Source: Alloyangia pacifica | GTDB taxonomy: Bacteria; Pseudomonadota; Alphaproteobacteria; Rhodobacterales; Rhodobacteraceae | Assembly (NCBI RefSeq): GCF_900116195.1 | Contig: NZ_FOZW01000005.1 | Coordinates: 330,769-394,768 of the forward strand | Direction: 5' to 3' | DNA length: 64,000 nt | Shown: piece after piece, positions 44,659-54,272 of the stretch | Layout of the letters: each line of letters opens with the position of its first letter | Position numbering within the stretch: position 1 is the first letter of the stretch | Made by a program: the position numbers and the translations under genes | The notes under the pieces: generated by a model | Told to the model about the DNA's origin: nothing | What the model saw: only the letters and a program-made list of their open reading frames with translations | Databases searched by the model: none

Positions 44659-46605
44659 ATGACCAAGACCTTGATAACATGTGACTGTATGGGCAGTCAG
44701 TCCATCGATGCCGAGGCCCTGTCCGAGGCCACGGGATTCGAGGTCACGCCCCCCTGCAAGGCGCTGTGCACGAGCCAGATCGAGCGCGCCGCCCAGGGAT
44801 TGACGCAGGGGAATGTAGTCCTTTGCTGCACCCAGGAGAGCCGGACTTTCGAGGCGCTGGCGGAGGAGCTCGAGGTGGAGCCCGCACCGCTGCTCGACCT
44901 GCGCGACCGTGCCGGGTGGAGCGCCGATCGCGCGTCCAAACTACCCAAAATGTCCGCCCTCGCGGCCGAGGCCATGTTGCCCGCCGCGCCGGAGAAGACG
45001 CTCGACGTCATCTCGGAGGGTCTGTGCCTTATTCTTGGTGAAGCCGAGGTTGCTCTTGCGGCTGCGGAACAACTGGCGCCGCACCTTGGGGTGACGGTCC
45101 TGCTGGAGGGCGCGGAAGACATCCCCGACACCCGCGCCTATGACGTGATCACCGGTCGCCTGCGCAAGGCGCAGGGCGCGCTCGGGCAGTTCAGGGTCAC
45201 CATCGACGCGCTGCGCCAGGTGGAGCCCGGCGGGCGTGGGGCTTTCTCCCTGACCGAGCCGCGCGACGGTGGCGTGTCACAATGTGACGTGATCCTCGAC
45301 CTGCGCCGCGAGCTGCCGCTCTTCCCCGCGCATGAGAAGCGCGAAGGCTACCTGCGCGCCGATCCCGGACGCCCGCAGGCGGTGGCCGCGGCGGTCATGT
45401 CCGCCTCGCATCTTGTCGGCACTTTCGAGAAGCCGCTCTACGTGCGGCTGGAGTCGCTGCTCTGCGCCCATTCGCGCGCGGGCCAGACCGGCTGCACCAA
45501 CTGCCTCGATCTCTGCCCCACCGGCGCGATCTCGCCCGACGGCGAGCATGTGACGGTCGACCCGATGATCTGCGCCGGCTGTGGTGCCTGTTCCTCGGCC
45601 TGCCCCTCGGGGGCGATCAGCTACGACGCGCCTCCGGTCGACCTGACCATGCGCCGGGTTCAGACGCTCGCCAAGGCCTTCCTCGACGCGGGCGGCCATG
45701 CGCCGCGGTTGCTGGTGCATGACGCCCACGGAGCCGAGATGATCCGGCTGTCTGCCCGCCACGGCGACGGTCTGCCCGCCGACGTGGTGCCGCTGGAAAT
45801 CCGTGCCATCGGCGCCTTCGGCCATGCCGAGACCGTCGCGGCGCTCGCCGCCGGCTTCGCCTCGGTGACGGTGCTGCCGGGGCCGGGGGCCGACCTTCCG
45901 GCGCTGCAGGCGCAGGTGGCGCTGTCGGACGCGATCAGCGGCGGCGGCAAGGTGCGCCTGCTGGAAACCCCGGACCCCGACGCCATGTCGGCCGCGCTCT
46001 ACGCCGAGCAGGCCCCCGCACCCGTCGCCACGCCGGTGCGCCCGATGGGCACCCGCCGCCAGATCACCCGGCAGGCGGCGAAGGCGCTGCACCCCGGTGC
46101 CGAGAGCCTGCCGCTGCCCGAGGGCGCGCCCTATGGCGCCGTGCTGGTCGACACCGACGCCTGCACGCTCTGCCTGTCCTGCGTCTCGCTCTGCCCCTCT
46201 GGCGCGCTCGGCGACAACCCCGACTTGCCGCAGCTGCGCTTCCAGGAGGACGCCTGCCTGCAGTGCGGCCTCTGTGCCAACATCTGCCCCGAGGATGCGA
46301 TCACCTACGAGCCGCGCCTGCTGCTCAGCGACGAGGCGCTGGAGCAGCGCGTGGTCAACGAGGAAGAGCCCTTTGCCTGCATCGAGTGCGGCTCGCTCTT
46401 CGGCGTGAAGTCGACCATTGACCGGATCACCGAAAAGCTTCAGTCCCATCCCATGTTCGATGGCGACAAGCTGCGGATGATCCAGATGTGTGACGACTGC
46501 CGGGTGAATGCGCAGTACCATGCCAAGGACAACCCGTTTGCCGCAGGCGAACGTCCGCGGCCCCGGACCACGGACGATTACCTCAGCAAGCGGCGCGACC
46601 ACTGA
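44659..46605 (+). CDS. Large multi-cluster 4Fe-4S ferredoxin protein
   Basis: 648 residues. The N-terminal part (ITCDCMGSQSID... PPCKALCTSQ... VVLCCTQESRTF) is cysteine-rich. Two ferredoxin-like pairs follow: CTNCLDLCPTGAIS with CAGCGACSSACPSGAIS (about 275-315), and CTLCLSCVSLCPSGAL with CLQCGLCANICPEDAIT (about 500-550). A last CxxC pair is in FACIECGSLFG and MCDDC. It is cytoplasmic and has no flavin site. The gene is regularly found opposite the DUF3305 operon and may supply or take electrons during FDH maturation or turnover. Confidence 0.88.
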   Translation: MTKTLITCDCMGSQSIDAEALSEATGFEVTPPCKALCTSQIERAAQGLTQGNVVLCCTQESRTFEALAEELEVEPAPLLDLRDRAGWSADRASKLPKMSALAAEAMLPAAPEKTLDVISEGLCLILGEAEVALAAAEQLAPHLGVTVLLEGAEDIPDTRAYDVITGRLRKAQGALGQFRVTIDALRQVEPGGRGAFSLTEPRDGGVSQCDVILDLRRELPLFPAHEKREGYLRADPGRPQAVAAAVMSASHLVGTFEKPLYVRLESLLCAHSRAGQTGCTNCLDLCPTGAISPDGEHVTVDPMICAGCGACSSACPSGAISYDAPPVDLTMRRVQTLAKAFLDAGGHAPRLLVHDAHGAEMIRLSARHGDGLPADVVPLEIRAIGAFGHAETVAALAAGFASVTVLPGPGADLPALQAQVALSDAISGGGKVRLLETPDPDAMSAALYAEQAPAPVATPVRPMGTRRQITRQAAKALHPGAESLPLPEGAPYGAVLVDTDACTLCLSCVSLCPSGALGDNPDLPQLRFQEDACLQCGLCANICPEDAITYEPRLLLSDEALEQRVVNEEEPFACIECGSLFGVKSTIDRITEKLQSHPMFDGDKLRMIQMCDDCRVNAQYHAKDNPFAAGERPRPRTTDDYLSKRRDH

Positions 46606-46642
46606 CCCGAACGCATACCGCTGCAACTAAGGGGAGACCCCA

Positions 46643-46834
46643 ATGAGCGACGATTTCAACATGTCCATGCGCAAGTTCCTCAAGCAGGTGGGTGTCACCT
46701 CGCAGCAGGCCATCGAGGAGGCCATGCGCGGCAATGACACCGCCGGGAAGACCTTTGCCGTGAAGGCCGTGGTCACCATCGAGGAACTTGGCCTGACCCA
46801 TGAGGTCACGGGCGAGATCAAGGGACAGGAGTAA
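46643..46834 (+). CDS. Small conserved protein (DUF6494-like)
   Basis: 63 residues (MSDDFNMSMRKFLKQVGVTSQQ...), no membrane segment, no cysteines. The AVKAVVTIEELGLTHEVTGEIKG half is probably a beta-hairpin. It is preceded by AAGGGGAGA and followed three bases later by the Mrp gene, so it is part of this operon. I recognise it only as a short conserved family found at this position. Confidence 0.8.
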   Translation: MSDDFNMSMRKFLKQVGVTSQQAIEEAMRGNDTAGKTFAVKAVVTIEELGLTHEVTGEIKGQE

Positions 46835-46837
46835 ACC

Positions 46838-47898
<1,061 letters not shown>

Positions 47899-47902
<4 letters not shown>

Positions 47903-48609
47903 GCACCACCGACGACCTGGCCTTCCCGCCCCTTCTCTGGGGCGAGGAGGTGACCACCGATGCCTTCGACCATGCCTGCCAGCGCGCCCTTCTGGGTTGC
48001 GATGCCGGGCTGGTCGCCTATCGTATCACCGCCAGCGTGCTGCAGGGGGCGCTGGTCTTCGCCCCCGAGGTGCCGCTCGCACAGGCCATGTCGATGCTGC
48101 CGCTCTGCGGCGTCGGCTTCCAGAACGCGCTTGGCGTCATGGCCCCGCCCGAGGTCGCCGTGCATCTCGACTGGGACGGTGGCATCCGGGTCAACGGCGC
48201 CGCCTGCGGACGCTTCCGCTGCATGGCTTCGACCAGCGATCCGGCGCAGGTGCCTGACTGGCTGGTCATCGGCTTCACCCTGCCGCTGATCCCGGCCAGC
48301 GATCGTCCCGGCGACACCCCCGACCAGACCTCGCTCTATGCCGAGGGCTGCGCCGAGGTCCAGCCGCCCGCGCTGCTGGAAGCCTGGGCGCGGCACACGC
48401 TGAACTGGGTCAACCGCTGGGAGGACGACGGCAGCCGCGCGCTGCACGCTGACTGGCGCGCATTGGTGCAGGACATGGGCGAGGAGGTCACGCAGAACGG
48501 CCTGTCGGGCACTTTCCTAGGCGTCGACGAGGAGTTCGGCATGCTGCTGCGCGACGGCGAGACCACCCACCTCATTCCGCTTACCACCATTCTGGAGCCG
48601 GCCCCATGA
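47899..48609 (+). CDS. Biotin/lipoate ligase-like protein without ligase motifs
   Basis: 236 residues. Overall it resembles the BPL/LplA-like family with a C-terminal DUF4444 domain (about 180-236, GLSGTFLGVDEEFGMLLRDGETTHLIPL). The GRGRxGR nucleotide loop of real biotin ligases is absent, and the KWPND region reads HLDWDGGIRVNGAACGRF, without the catalytic lysine. It overlaps the Mrp gene by 4 bases and the next gene by 4, so it works in this operon. A binding or chaperone role is more likely than ligation. Confidence 0.75.
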
Positions 48610-49103
48610 AGCTCGCCCGCGCCATCCATTTCGACGAGAGCGACACCCGTGTTTTCGCCTCGCCCGCCCGCACCGGGGAGTGGTGTATCTCGGGCGGCTT
48701 CGAGTTCTCCAACTGGGCCGAGGGTGATCTGACCGGCAAGGCGCGGCAGGCCTTTGCCAACGGCTGGTTGGGGCTCGAGACCTTCGGCCGCGTGACCTTC
48801 GTCGCGGTGACCAACGTCGAGCCCACCGAACTGCAGGTTCTGACCGACCTGCTGGCCGAGCATTTCGTCACCTACTACGGCGCACCCTCGGTCGAAGCCG
48901 CCCGTCCTGTGGCCGCCGAAGAGCTGGCACAGATGGTCGAGCTCTGCGAGGACCATGCCGCCAACACGTTGCTCACCGTCGCGCGCGAGCTCACCGACGC
49001 CGGGGTGCGCGAGAGCTACCGGGTGATAGAGGCCAACGACGCCGGACTCGAGCAGTTCGCCATCCACGGCTCGCTCGACGATCCGCACGATCACCACCAC
49101 TGA
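48606..49103 (+). CDS. Conserved protein (DUF6505-like)
   Basis: 165 residues beginning MKLARAIHFDESDTRVFASPARTGEW and ending in a histidine-rich tail (DDPHDHHH) that may bind a metal. The segment TFVAVTNVEPTELQVLTDLLAEHFV is probably the fold core. There is no signal or membrane helix. It is the last gene of the Mrp operon, by its ATGA overlap with the ligase-like gene. Its constant linkage to Mrp and FDH genes suggests a maturation role; nothing more specific is supportable. Confidence 0.78.
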   Translation: MKLARAIHFDESDTRVFASPARTGEWCISGGFEFSNWAEGDLTGKARQAFANGWLGLETFGRVTFVAVTNVEPTELQVLTDLLAEHFVTYYGAPSVEAARPVAAEELAQMVELCEDHAANTLLTVARELTDAGVRESYRVIEANDAGLEQFAIHGSLDDPHDHHH

Positions 49104-49185
49104 GGCGGACATCGATCCGGCCCGCCGATTCTGACTGACGATCCGGACTGACCGGGGGCGGGGGCCGTGCTAGGCTCCCCCCGAC

Positions 49186-51150
49186 ATGAAAGCCAAGACC
49201 CGCCCGATGATCTCCGTCCGCCTGCGCCTGCTGATCCTTGCGCTCGCGCCGCTGGTCGTGCTGATGCCGCTGCTGCTGCTGCTCGGCATGACCCGCTGGA
49301 CCGAGGATTACGACAAGGTACTGGCGGCCAACGTGCAGAGCGACCTGCGCATCGCCGAGCAGTACCTGTCGCAGCTGATGGCCCGCACCGGCGAGGAGCT
49401 GTCGGGCGTGGCCGGATCGGTCGCCTTCGCCGAGTCCTTCGCGGACGGTGTCCCGGACCGTCAGTTCCTGCTCAACAAGCGCTCCGAGCTGCTGCTGGAT
49501 TTCCTCTACTACCTGCCTACTTCCGATCTACCGGAGGCCCCTGCAGACTGGCCGGTGATCGCCGCGGCCGCGCAAGGCAAGACCCGCACCGCGATCGACA
49601 TCTTCCCGACCGAGGCACTTGAGGCGCTGCCGCGCAACCTTGCCGCCCGCGCACGGATCGACCTGATCGAGACGCAGGCCGCTGTGCCCACCGACCGCCG
49701 GGTGGAGGACCGCGGCATGGTGGTGCATGCCGCCAGCCCGGTGCGCCTGCCGGGGCACGAGGGCGTGCTGGTCGGGGGCGTGCTGCTCAATAGCAACCTC
49801 GGGTTCATCGATGCGATCAATGCGCTGGTCTACCTCAACCCGGTGACCGGTGGCGCCCGGCAGGGCACGGCGACGCTCTTCCTTGACGACGTGCGCATCT
49901 CGACCAACGTGCGGCTCTTCGAGGACGTGCGGGCGCTCGGCACGCGGGTCTCTGCGTCGGTGCGGCAGGCGGTTCTGGGCGAGGGGCAGACATGGCTCGA
50001 CCGCGCCTTCGTGGTCAACGACTGGTACATCTCGGGCTACCTGCCGCTGGTCGACAGCTTCGGGGAGCGGGTCGGTATGCTCTACGTCGGATTTCTCGAG
50101 GCCCCCTTCGCCGAGGCCAAGCGCGCCGCCTACCTGTGGATGATGGCGGCCTTCGCGGCGGTTCTGGTGCTCTCAGTGCCCGTCTTCCTGTGGATGGCCA
50201 AGGGCATCTTCGCGCCGCTCGAGCGGATGACCCAGACCATGCGGCGTGTGGGGCGCGGCAACCTCGCGGCACGGATCGGCCCGGTCGGCCCGGACGAGAT
50301 CGGCCAGGTGGCGGCGCATCTCGACGGGCTTCTCGACCAGGTGCAGGACCGCGACCTGAAGCTGCGCGCCTGGGCCGAGGAACTCGAGGACCGCGTGGAC
50401 ACTCGCACTGCCGAGTTGCGCGAGGCCAATGCCAAGCTCGAGGAAACCTACCGCCAGCTGGTGATGAGCGAGAAGCTCGCCTCGATAGGCGAGATCACCG
50501 CGGGCGTTGCGCATGAGATCAACAACCCGATGGCGGTCATTCAGGGCAACGTCGAGGTGATCCGCATGGAGCTGGGCGAGGAGGCGGGCCGGGTCGAGAC
50601 CGAGCTGTCGCTGATCGACCGGCAGATTATGCGCATGGAGGCCATCGTCGGCAAGCTGCTGAAGTTCGCCCGTCCCGCGGAGTTCTCGGACTGCGGAGAG
50701 AGCGTGGCGCTGGCGCCGCTTGTCGAGGACTCGCTGCTGCTGGTCGACCACGCGCTGAGCAAGGGCGAGATCGAGGTTCGTGCCGATCTGCCCGTTCTTC
50801 CGCAGGTGGCCATAGATGCGGGCGAGATGCAGCAGGTGGTCATCAACCTCGTGCTCAATGCCGCGCAGGCCATGGGCGAGGCGGGGCGCCTGTCGCTGGT
50901 GCTGGTGGAAGAGGCGCGTGACGGACAGCTGGGCGTGGCGCTGATCGTGCGTGACACGGGCCCGGGCATCGCACCCGAGAACCTGCCGTCGCTCTTCGAT
51001 CCCTTCTTCACCACGCGCCGCGGCGAGGGCACCGGGCTCGGTCTGTCGATCTCGCAGAGTATCGTGCAGCGGGCGGGGGGCCTGATCACCGCCGCCAATG
51101 CACCGGATGGCGGGGCGGTGTTCACTGTCTGGCTGCCGGTGGTGGGGTAA
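49186..51150 (+). CDS. Membrane sensor histidine kinase
   Basis: 654 residues: transmembrane helix about 12-33; periplasmic Cache-like sensor about 34-305; second helix about 309-331; HAMP (RMTQTMRRVGRGNLAARIG); dimerisation H-box with phospho-acceptor His443 (EKLASIGEITAGVAHEINNPM); ATPase domain with N-box NLVLNAAQA, G1 DTGPGIAP and GTGLGLSIS. No receiver domain and no adjacent regulator. The closest orphan regulator in the window is the NtrC-like protein at 34404, also of the HAMP-kinase/NtrC type, and the two flank the FDH genes. The sensed ligand is unknown; formate or a small carboxylate is a guess. Confidence 0.9.
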   Translation: MKAKTRPMISVRLRLLILALAPLVVLMPLLLLLGMTRWTEDYDKVLAANVQSDLRIAEQYLSQLMARTGEELSGVAGSVAFAESFADGVPDRQFLLNKRSELLLDFLYYLPTSDLPEAPADWPVIAAAAQGKTRTAIDIFPTEALEALPRNLAARARIDLIETQAAVPTDRRVEDRGMVVHAASPVRLPGHEGVLVGGVLLNSNLGFIDAINALVYLNPVTGGARQGTATLFLDDVRISTNVRLFEDVRALGTRVSASVRQAVLGEGQTWLDRAFVVNDWYISGYLPLVDSFGERVGMLYVGFLEAPFAEAKRAAYLWMMAAFAAVLVLSVPVFLWMAKGIFAPLERMTQTMRRVGRGNLAARIGPVGPDEIGQVAAHLDGLLDQVQDRDLKLRAWAEELEDRVDTRTAELREANAKLEETYRQLVMSEKLASIGEITAGVAHEINNPMAVIQGNVEVIRMELGEEAGRVETELSLIDRQIMRMEAIVGKLLKFARPAEFSDCGESVALAPLVEDSLLLVDHALSKGEIEVRADLPVLPQVAIDAGEMQQVVINLVLNAAQAMGEAGRLSLVLVEEARDGQLGVALIVRDTGPGIAPENLPSLFDPFFTTRRGEGTGLGLSISQSIVQRAGGLITAANAPDGGAVFTVWLPVVG

Positions 51151-51167
51151 GGCGAGGCGCGTAAGCC

Positions 51168-51197
51168 CGCCCGGACGCAAGGCGAAGCCGCCGGGCG
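51168..51197 (+). terminator. Probable terminator of the histidine kinase gene
   Basis: CGCCCGG (51168-51174) pairs with CCGGGCG (51191-51197), with a small inner GGC-GAA-GCC hairpin, 17 bases after the kinase stop. The tail AGCGATCTTTC is only weakly T-rich. Confidence 0.45.
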
Positions 51198-51235
51198 AGC
51201 GATCTTTCATCGTGGCGCTTGTCTATTGAGGCGCG

Positions 51236-51252
51236 ATTGGTCCGAGACCAAT
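51236..51252. other. Short palindrome ATTGGTC-CGA-GACCAAT
   Basis: A 7-bp perfect inverted repeat in the gap between the convergent kinase and fdsA genes (51151-51394). It may terminate minus-strand transcription, although it lies 140 bases beyond the fdsA stop and has no T-tract. The rest of this gap holds nothing I can identify. Confidence 0.3.
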
Positions 51253-51394
51253 GGACGTCGCTATCCCTGCGCGCCGGCGTGTCTTTCACCTTTCACGGCG
51301 GATCGGGACTGCACCGCCACGTCAGGCACAGAGCGTGGACCTCAATCGTCGCGGCGCCAGCCCAAGGGCAGGTGCCGATGGGGCTCCCGACCCG

Positions 51395-54163
51395 TTAGGC
51401 TGCCGTTACCCGCACCGCCGAGAACTTGAACTCGGGGATCTTGCCGTAGGGGTCGATCGCCGGGTTGGTGAGGATGTTCGCCGCCGCCTCGACATAGGCG
51501 AAGGGCAGGAACACCATGTCCGGCGCGACCGCGCGGTCGGCCCGCGCCATGACCTCGATCTCGCCGCGCCGGGTCTGAAGCTTCACCATGCCGCCGGGCT
51601 CCACGCCGAGCTTGCGCAGGGTCGAAGGATGCAGCGAGCAGTTCGCCCCGGGCTCGACCGCGTCCAACACCTTCGAGCGGCGGGTCATCGAGCCGGTGTG
51701 CCAATGCTCGAGCTGCCGCCCGGTGGTGAGGATCATCGGGTAGTCGGCGTCGGGCGTCTCGTCCGGCGGGATCACCGAGGCGGGGGTGAACCGTGCCCGG
51801 CCCCCCTCGCGCGGGAAGCCGTCGGCGAAGACGATGGGCTGCCCCGGGTCCTCGGGCGAGAGCGACGGATAGGTCACCGCATCCTCGCGCTCCAGCCGCT
51901 CCCAGCTGATGTTGTCGAGCGAGGGCATGCCGCGCGCCATTTCTGCAAAGACCTCGCGCGGGTGGCTGTAGGTCCAGTTCAGTCCCAGTCGCTGCGCCAG
52001 CTCCACGGTGATCGCCCAGTCCTCGCGCGCTTCGCCCGGCGGCGTGGCCCCGGCCCGGCCCATCTGAACCTGCCTGTTGGTGTTGGTCACCGTGCCGGTC
52101 TTCTCGTAGAAGGCGGCGGCGGGAAGGATCACGTCGGCGTAGTTGGCGGTCTCGGTCAGGAAGATGTCCTGCACCACGAGATGCTCGAGCTTCGCGAGCG
52201 CATCGCGGGCGTGGGTCACGTCCGGGTCCGACATGGCCGGGTTCTCGCCGAGGATGTACATGCCGCGAATGCCGCCCTCATGGACCGCATCCATGATCTC
52301 GGTGACCGTGAGACCCTTCTTGCCGCTGAAGTCGCCCGAGCCCCAGATCTCGGTGAAGGCCGAGCGCACACCGTCGTCGGTCACGTCCTGATAGTCGGGC
52401 AGGAACATCGGGATGAGCCCCGCGTCAGAGGCCCCCTGCACGTTGTTCTGGCCGCGCAGCGGATGCAGGCCCGCGCCGGGCTTGCCGACGTTGCCGGTCA
52501 TCAGCGCGAGGGAGATCAGGCAGCGCGAATTGTCGGTGCCGTGGATGTGCTGGCTGACGCCCATGCCCCAGAAGATGAGCCCTGCGTTGGCGGTCGCGAA
52601 GGTGCGGGCGACGTCGCGCACCGTGGCGGCGTCAATGCCGGTCAGCTCCTCCAGCGCCTCTGGCGCGAAGCCCGCAAGGTGCTGTTTCTCGGCTTCCCAG
52701 TTCTCGGTGAACTTGTCGATATAGGCCTGATCGTAGAGCCCTTCCTCGACGATCACCGACATGATCGAGTTGAGCAGCGGCACGTCGGCACCGGGGCGGA
52801 ATTGCACCATATGGCTGGCGAAGCGCTTCAGCGCATGGCCGCGCGGATCCATGACGATGAGTTTGCCGCCGCGCTTGGCGAACTGCTTGAAGAAGGTCGC
52901 GGCGACAGGGTGGTTCTCGATCGGGTTGGCGCCAATGACGATGGCCACGTCGGCGTTTTCGATCTCGTTGAAGGTGGCCGAGACCGCGCCGGAGCCGACG
53001 TTCTCCATAAGCGCCGAGACCGAGGAGGCATGGCAAAGGCGCGTGCAGTGGTCGACGTTGTTGTGGCCAAAGCCCTGGCGGATCAGCTTCTGGAAGAGAT
53101 AGGCCTCTTCATTGGTGCACTTGGCCGAGCCGAAGCCCGCGACGGTCTCGCCGCCCTGATCGCGCAGCTTGGCAAGGCCGCTGGCGGCGGCCTCCATCGC
53201 CTCGTCCCACGACGCCTCGCGGAAGTGGCTGAAGGGATTGGCAGGATCGACGTTCAGCCCCTTCTCGGCGCCGTCCAGACGGATCAGCGGCTTGGTCAGC
53301 CGGTGCGGGTGGTGGATGTAGTCGAAACCGAAGCGCCCCTTGACGCAGAGCCGCCCCTCGTTGGCCGGGCCGTTGATCCCCTCGACGTATTTGACCTTGC
53401 CGTCCTTCAGCTTCAGCGAGACCTGGCAGCCGACGCCGCAGAACGGGCAGACCGACTGCACCGCCTCATCGAAATCGCGGCTGTCGCCGTGCTGCTGGTC
53501 GTCCACGACCGTGGCGGGCATCAGCGCGCCGGTGGGGCAGGCCTGCACGCATTCGCCGCAGGCGACGCAGGAACTGTCGCCCATGGGATCGTCCATGTCG
53601 AAGACCGGGAAGGCGTCGTGGCCGCGATCCGCCATGCCGATCACGTCGTTCACCTGCACCTCGCGGCAGGCGCGGACGCAGAGGTTGCACTGGATGCAGG
53701 CGTCGAGGTTGACCTTCATCGCCACGTGGCTGTCGTCGAGCAGAGGGATACGGGTCTCTTCCAACTTCGGGAAGCGGCTCTCGGAAACGCCCGTGGCCTC
53801 GGCCATGTCCCAGAAATGCGAGCTGCGGTCGTGAGCCTCGTCGCGGACGGGCTGGTCGGCCAGCAGCAACTCCATGACCATCTCGCGCGACTTCTTGGCG
53901 CGGGCGCTGTCGGTGGTCACCTTCATGCCCTCGGCGGGCGCGCGGCAGCAGGAGGCGGCCAGCGTGCGCTCACCGTCGATCTCGACCATGCAGGCGCGGC
54001 AGTTGCCGTCCGGCCGGTAGCCCGGCGCGTCCTTGTGGCACAGGTGGGGAATCGTGGTGCCGAGCCGCTTGGCGACCTGCCAGATGGTCTCGCCGGGGAA
54101 GGCGCTGACCTCCTGCCCGTCGAGAATGAAGGAGGTCTGGGGAACGTTCGATCCGTCGGCCAT
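51395..54163 (-). CDS. fdsA: NAD-linked formate dehydrogenase catalytic subunit FdsA
   Basis: 922 residues. N-terminal [2Fe-2S] ferredoxin (Cys42, Cys55, Cys58, Cys72/73), [4Fe-4S] sites at Cys156/159/162/166 and Cys199/202/205/209, then the bis-MGD domain with [4Fe-4S] at Cys239/242/246/273. The metal ligand is Cys377, followed by catalytic His378 (DHCTRLCHASSV). No Tat signal, so cytoplasmic. It oxidises formate, passing electrons through the FdsGB flavin subunit to NAD+. Downstream of fdsG-fdsB as usual, but no fdsC or fdsD follows; the next gene is convergent. The metal may be Mo or W. Confidence 0.95.
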   Translation of the reverse strand: MADGSNVPQTSFILDGQEVSAFPGETIWQVAKRLGTTIPHLCHKDAPGYRPDGNCRACMVEIDGERTLAASCCRAPAEGMKVTTDSARAKKSREMVMELLLADQPVRDEAHDRSSHFWDMAEATGVSESRFPKLEETRIPLLDDSHVAMKVNLDACIQCNLCVRACREVQVNDVIGMADRGHDAFPVFDMDDPMGDSSCVACGECVQACPTGALMPATVVDDQQHGDSRDFDEAVQSVCPFCGVGCQVSLKLKDGKVKYVEGINGPANEGRLCVKGRFGFDYIHHPHRLTKPLIRLDGAEKGLNVDPANPFSHFREASWDEAMEAAASGLAKLRDQGGETVAGFGSAKCTNEEAYLFQKLIRQGFGHNNVDHCTRLCHASSVSALMENVGSGAVSATFNEIENADVAIVIGANPIENHPVAATFFKQFAKRGGKLIVMDPRGHALKRFASHMVQFRPGADVPLLNSIMSVIVEEGLYDQAYIDKFTENWEAEKQHLAGFAPEALEELTGIDAATVRDVARTFATANAGLIFWGMGVSQHIHGTDNSRCLISLALMTGNVGKPGAGLHPLRGQNNVQGASDAGLIPMFLPDYQDVTDDGVRSAFTEIWGSGDFSGKKGLTVTEIMDAVHEGGIRGMYILGENPAMSDPDVTHARDALAKLEHLVVQDIFLTETANYADVILPAAAFYEKTGTVTNTNRQVQMGRAGATPPGEAREDWAITVELAQRLGLNWTYSHPREVFAEMARGMPSLDNISWERLEREDAVTYPSLSPEDPGQPIVFADGFPREGGRARFTPASVIPPDETPDADYPMILTTGRQLEHWHTGSMTRRSKVLDAVEPGANCSLHPSTLRKLGVEPGGMVKLQTRRGEIEVMARADRAVAPDMVFLPFAYVEAAANILTNPAIDPYGKIPEFKFSAVRVTAA

Positions 54164-54272
54164 GACTATGCCTCGCGGTGGCTGGGCTTGGGTTTGGGTG
54201 CGGCCGCGGCGGGATGGATACCGCGGCCGCGCTGCTGCGCGTTCCTTTGGGGACAGGGAGCGGGAACGCGCA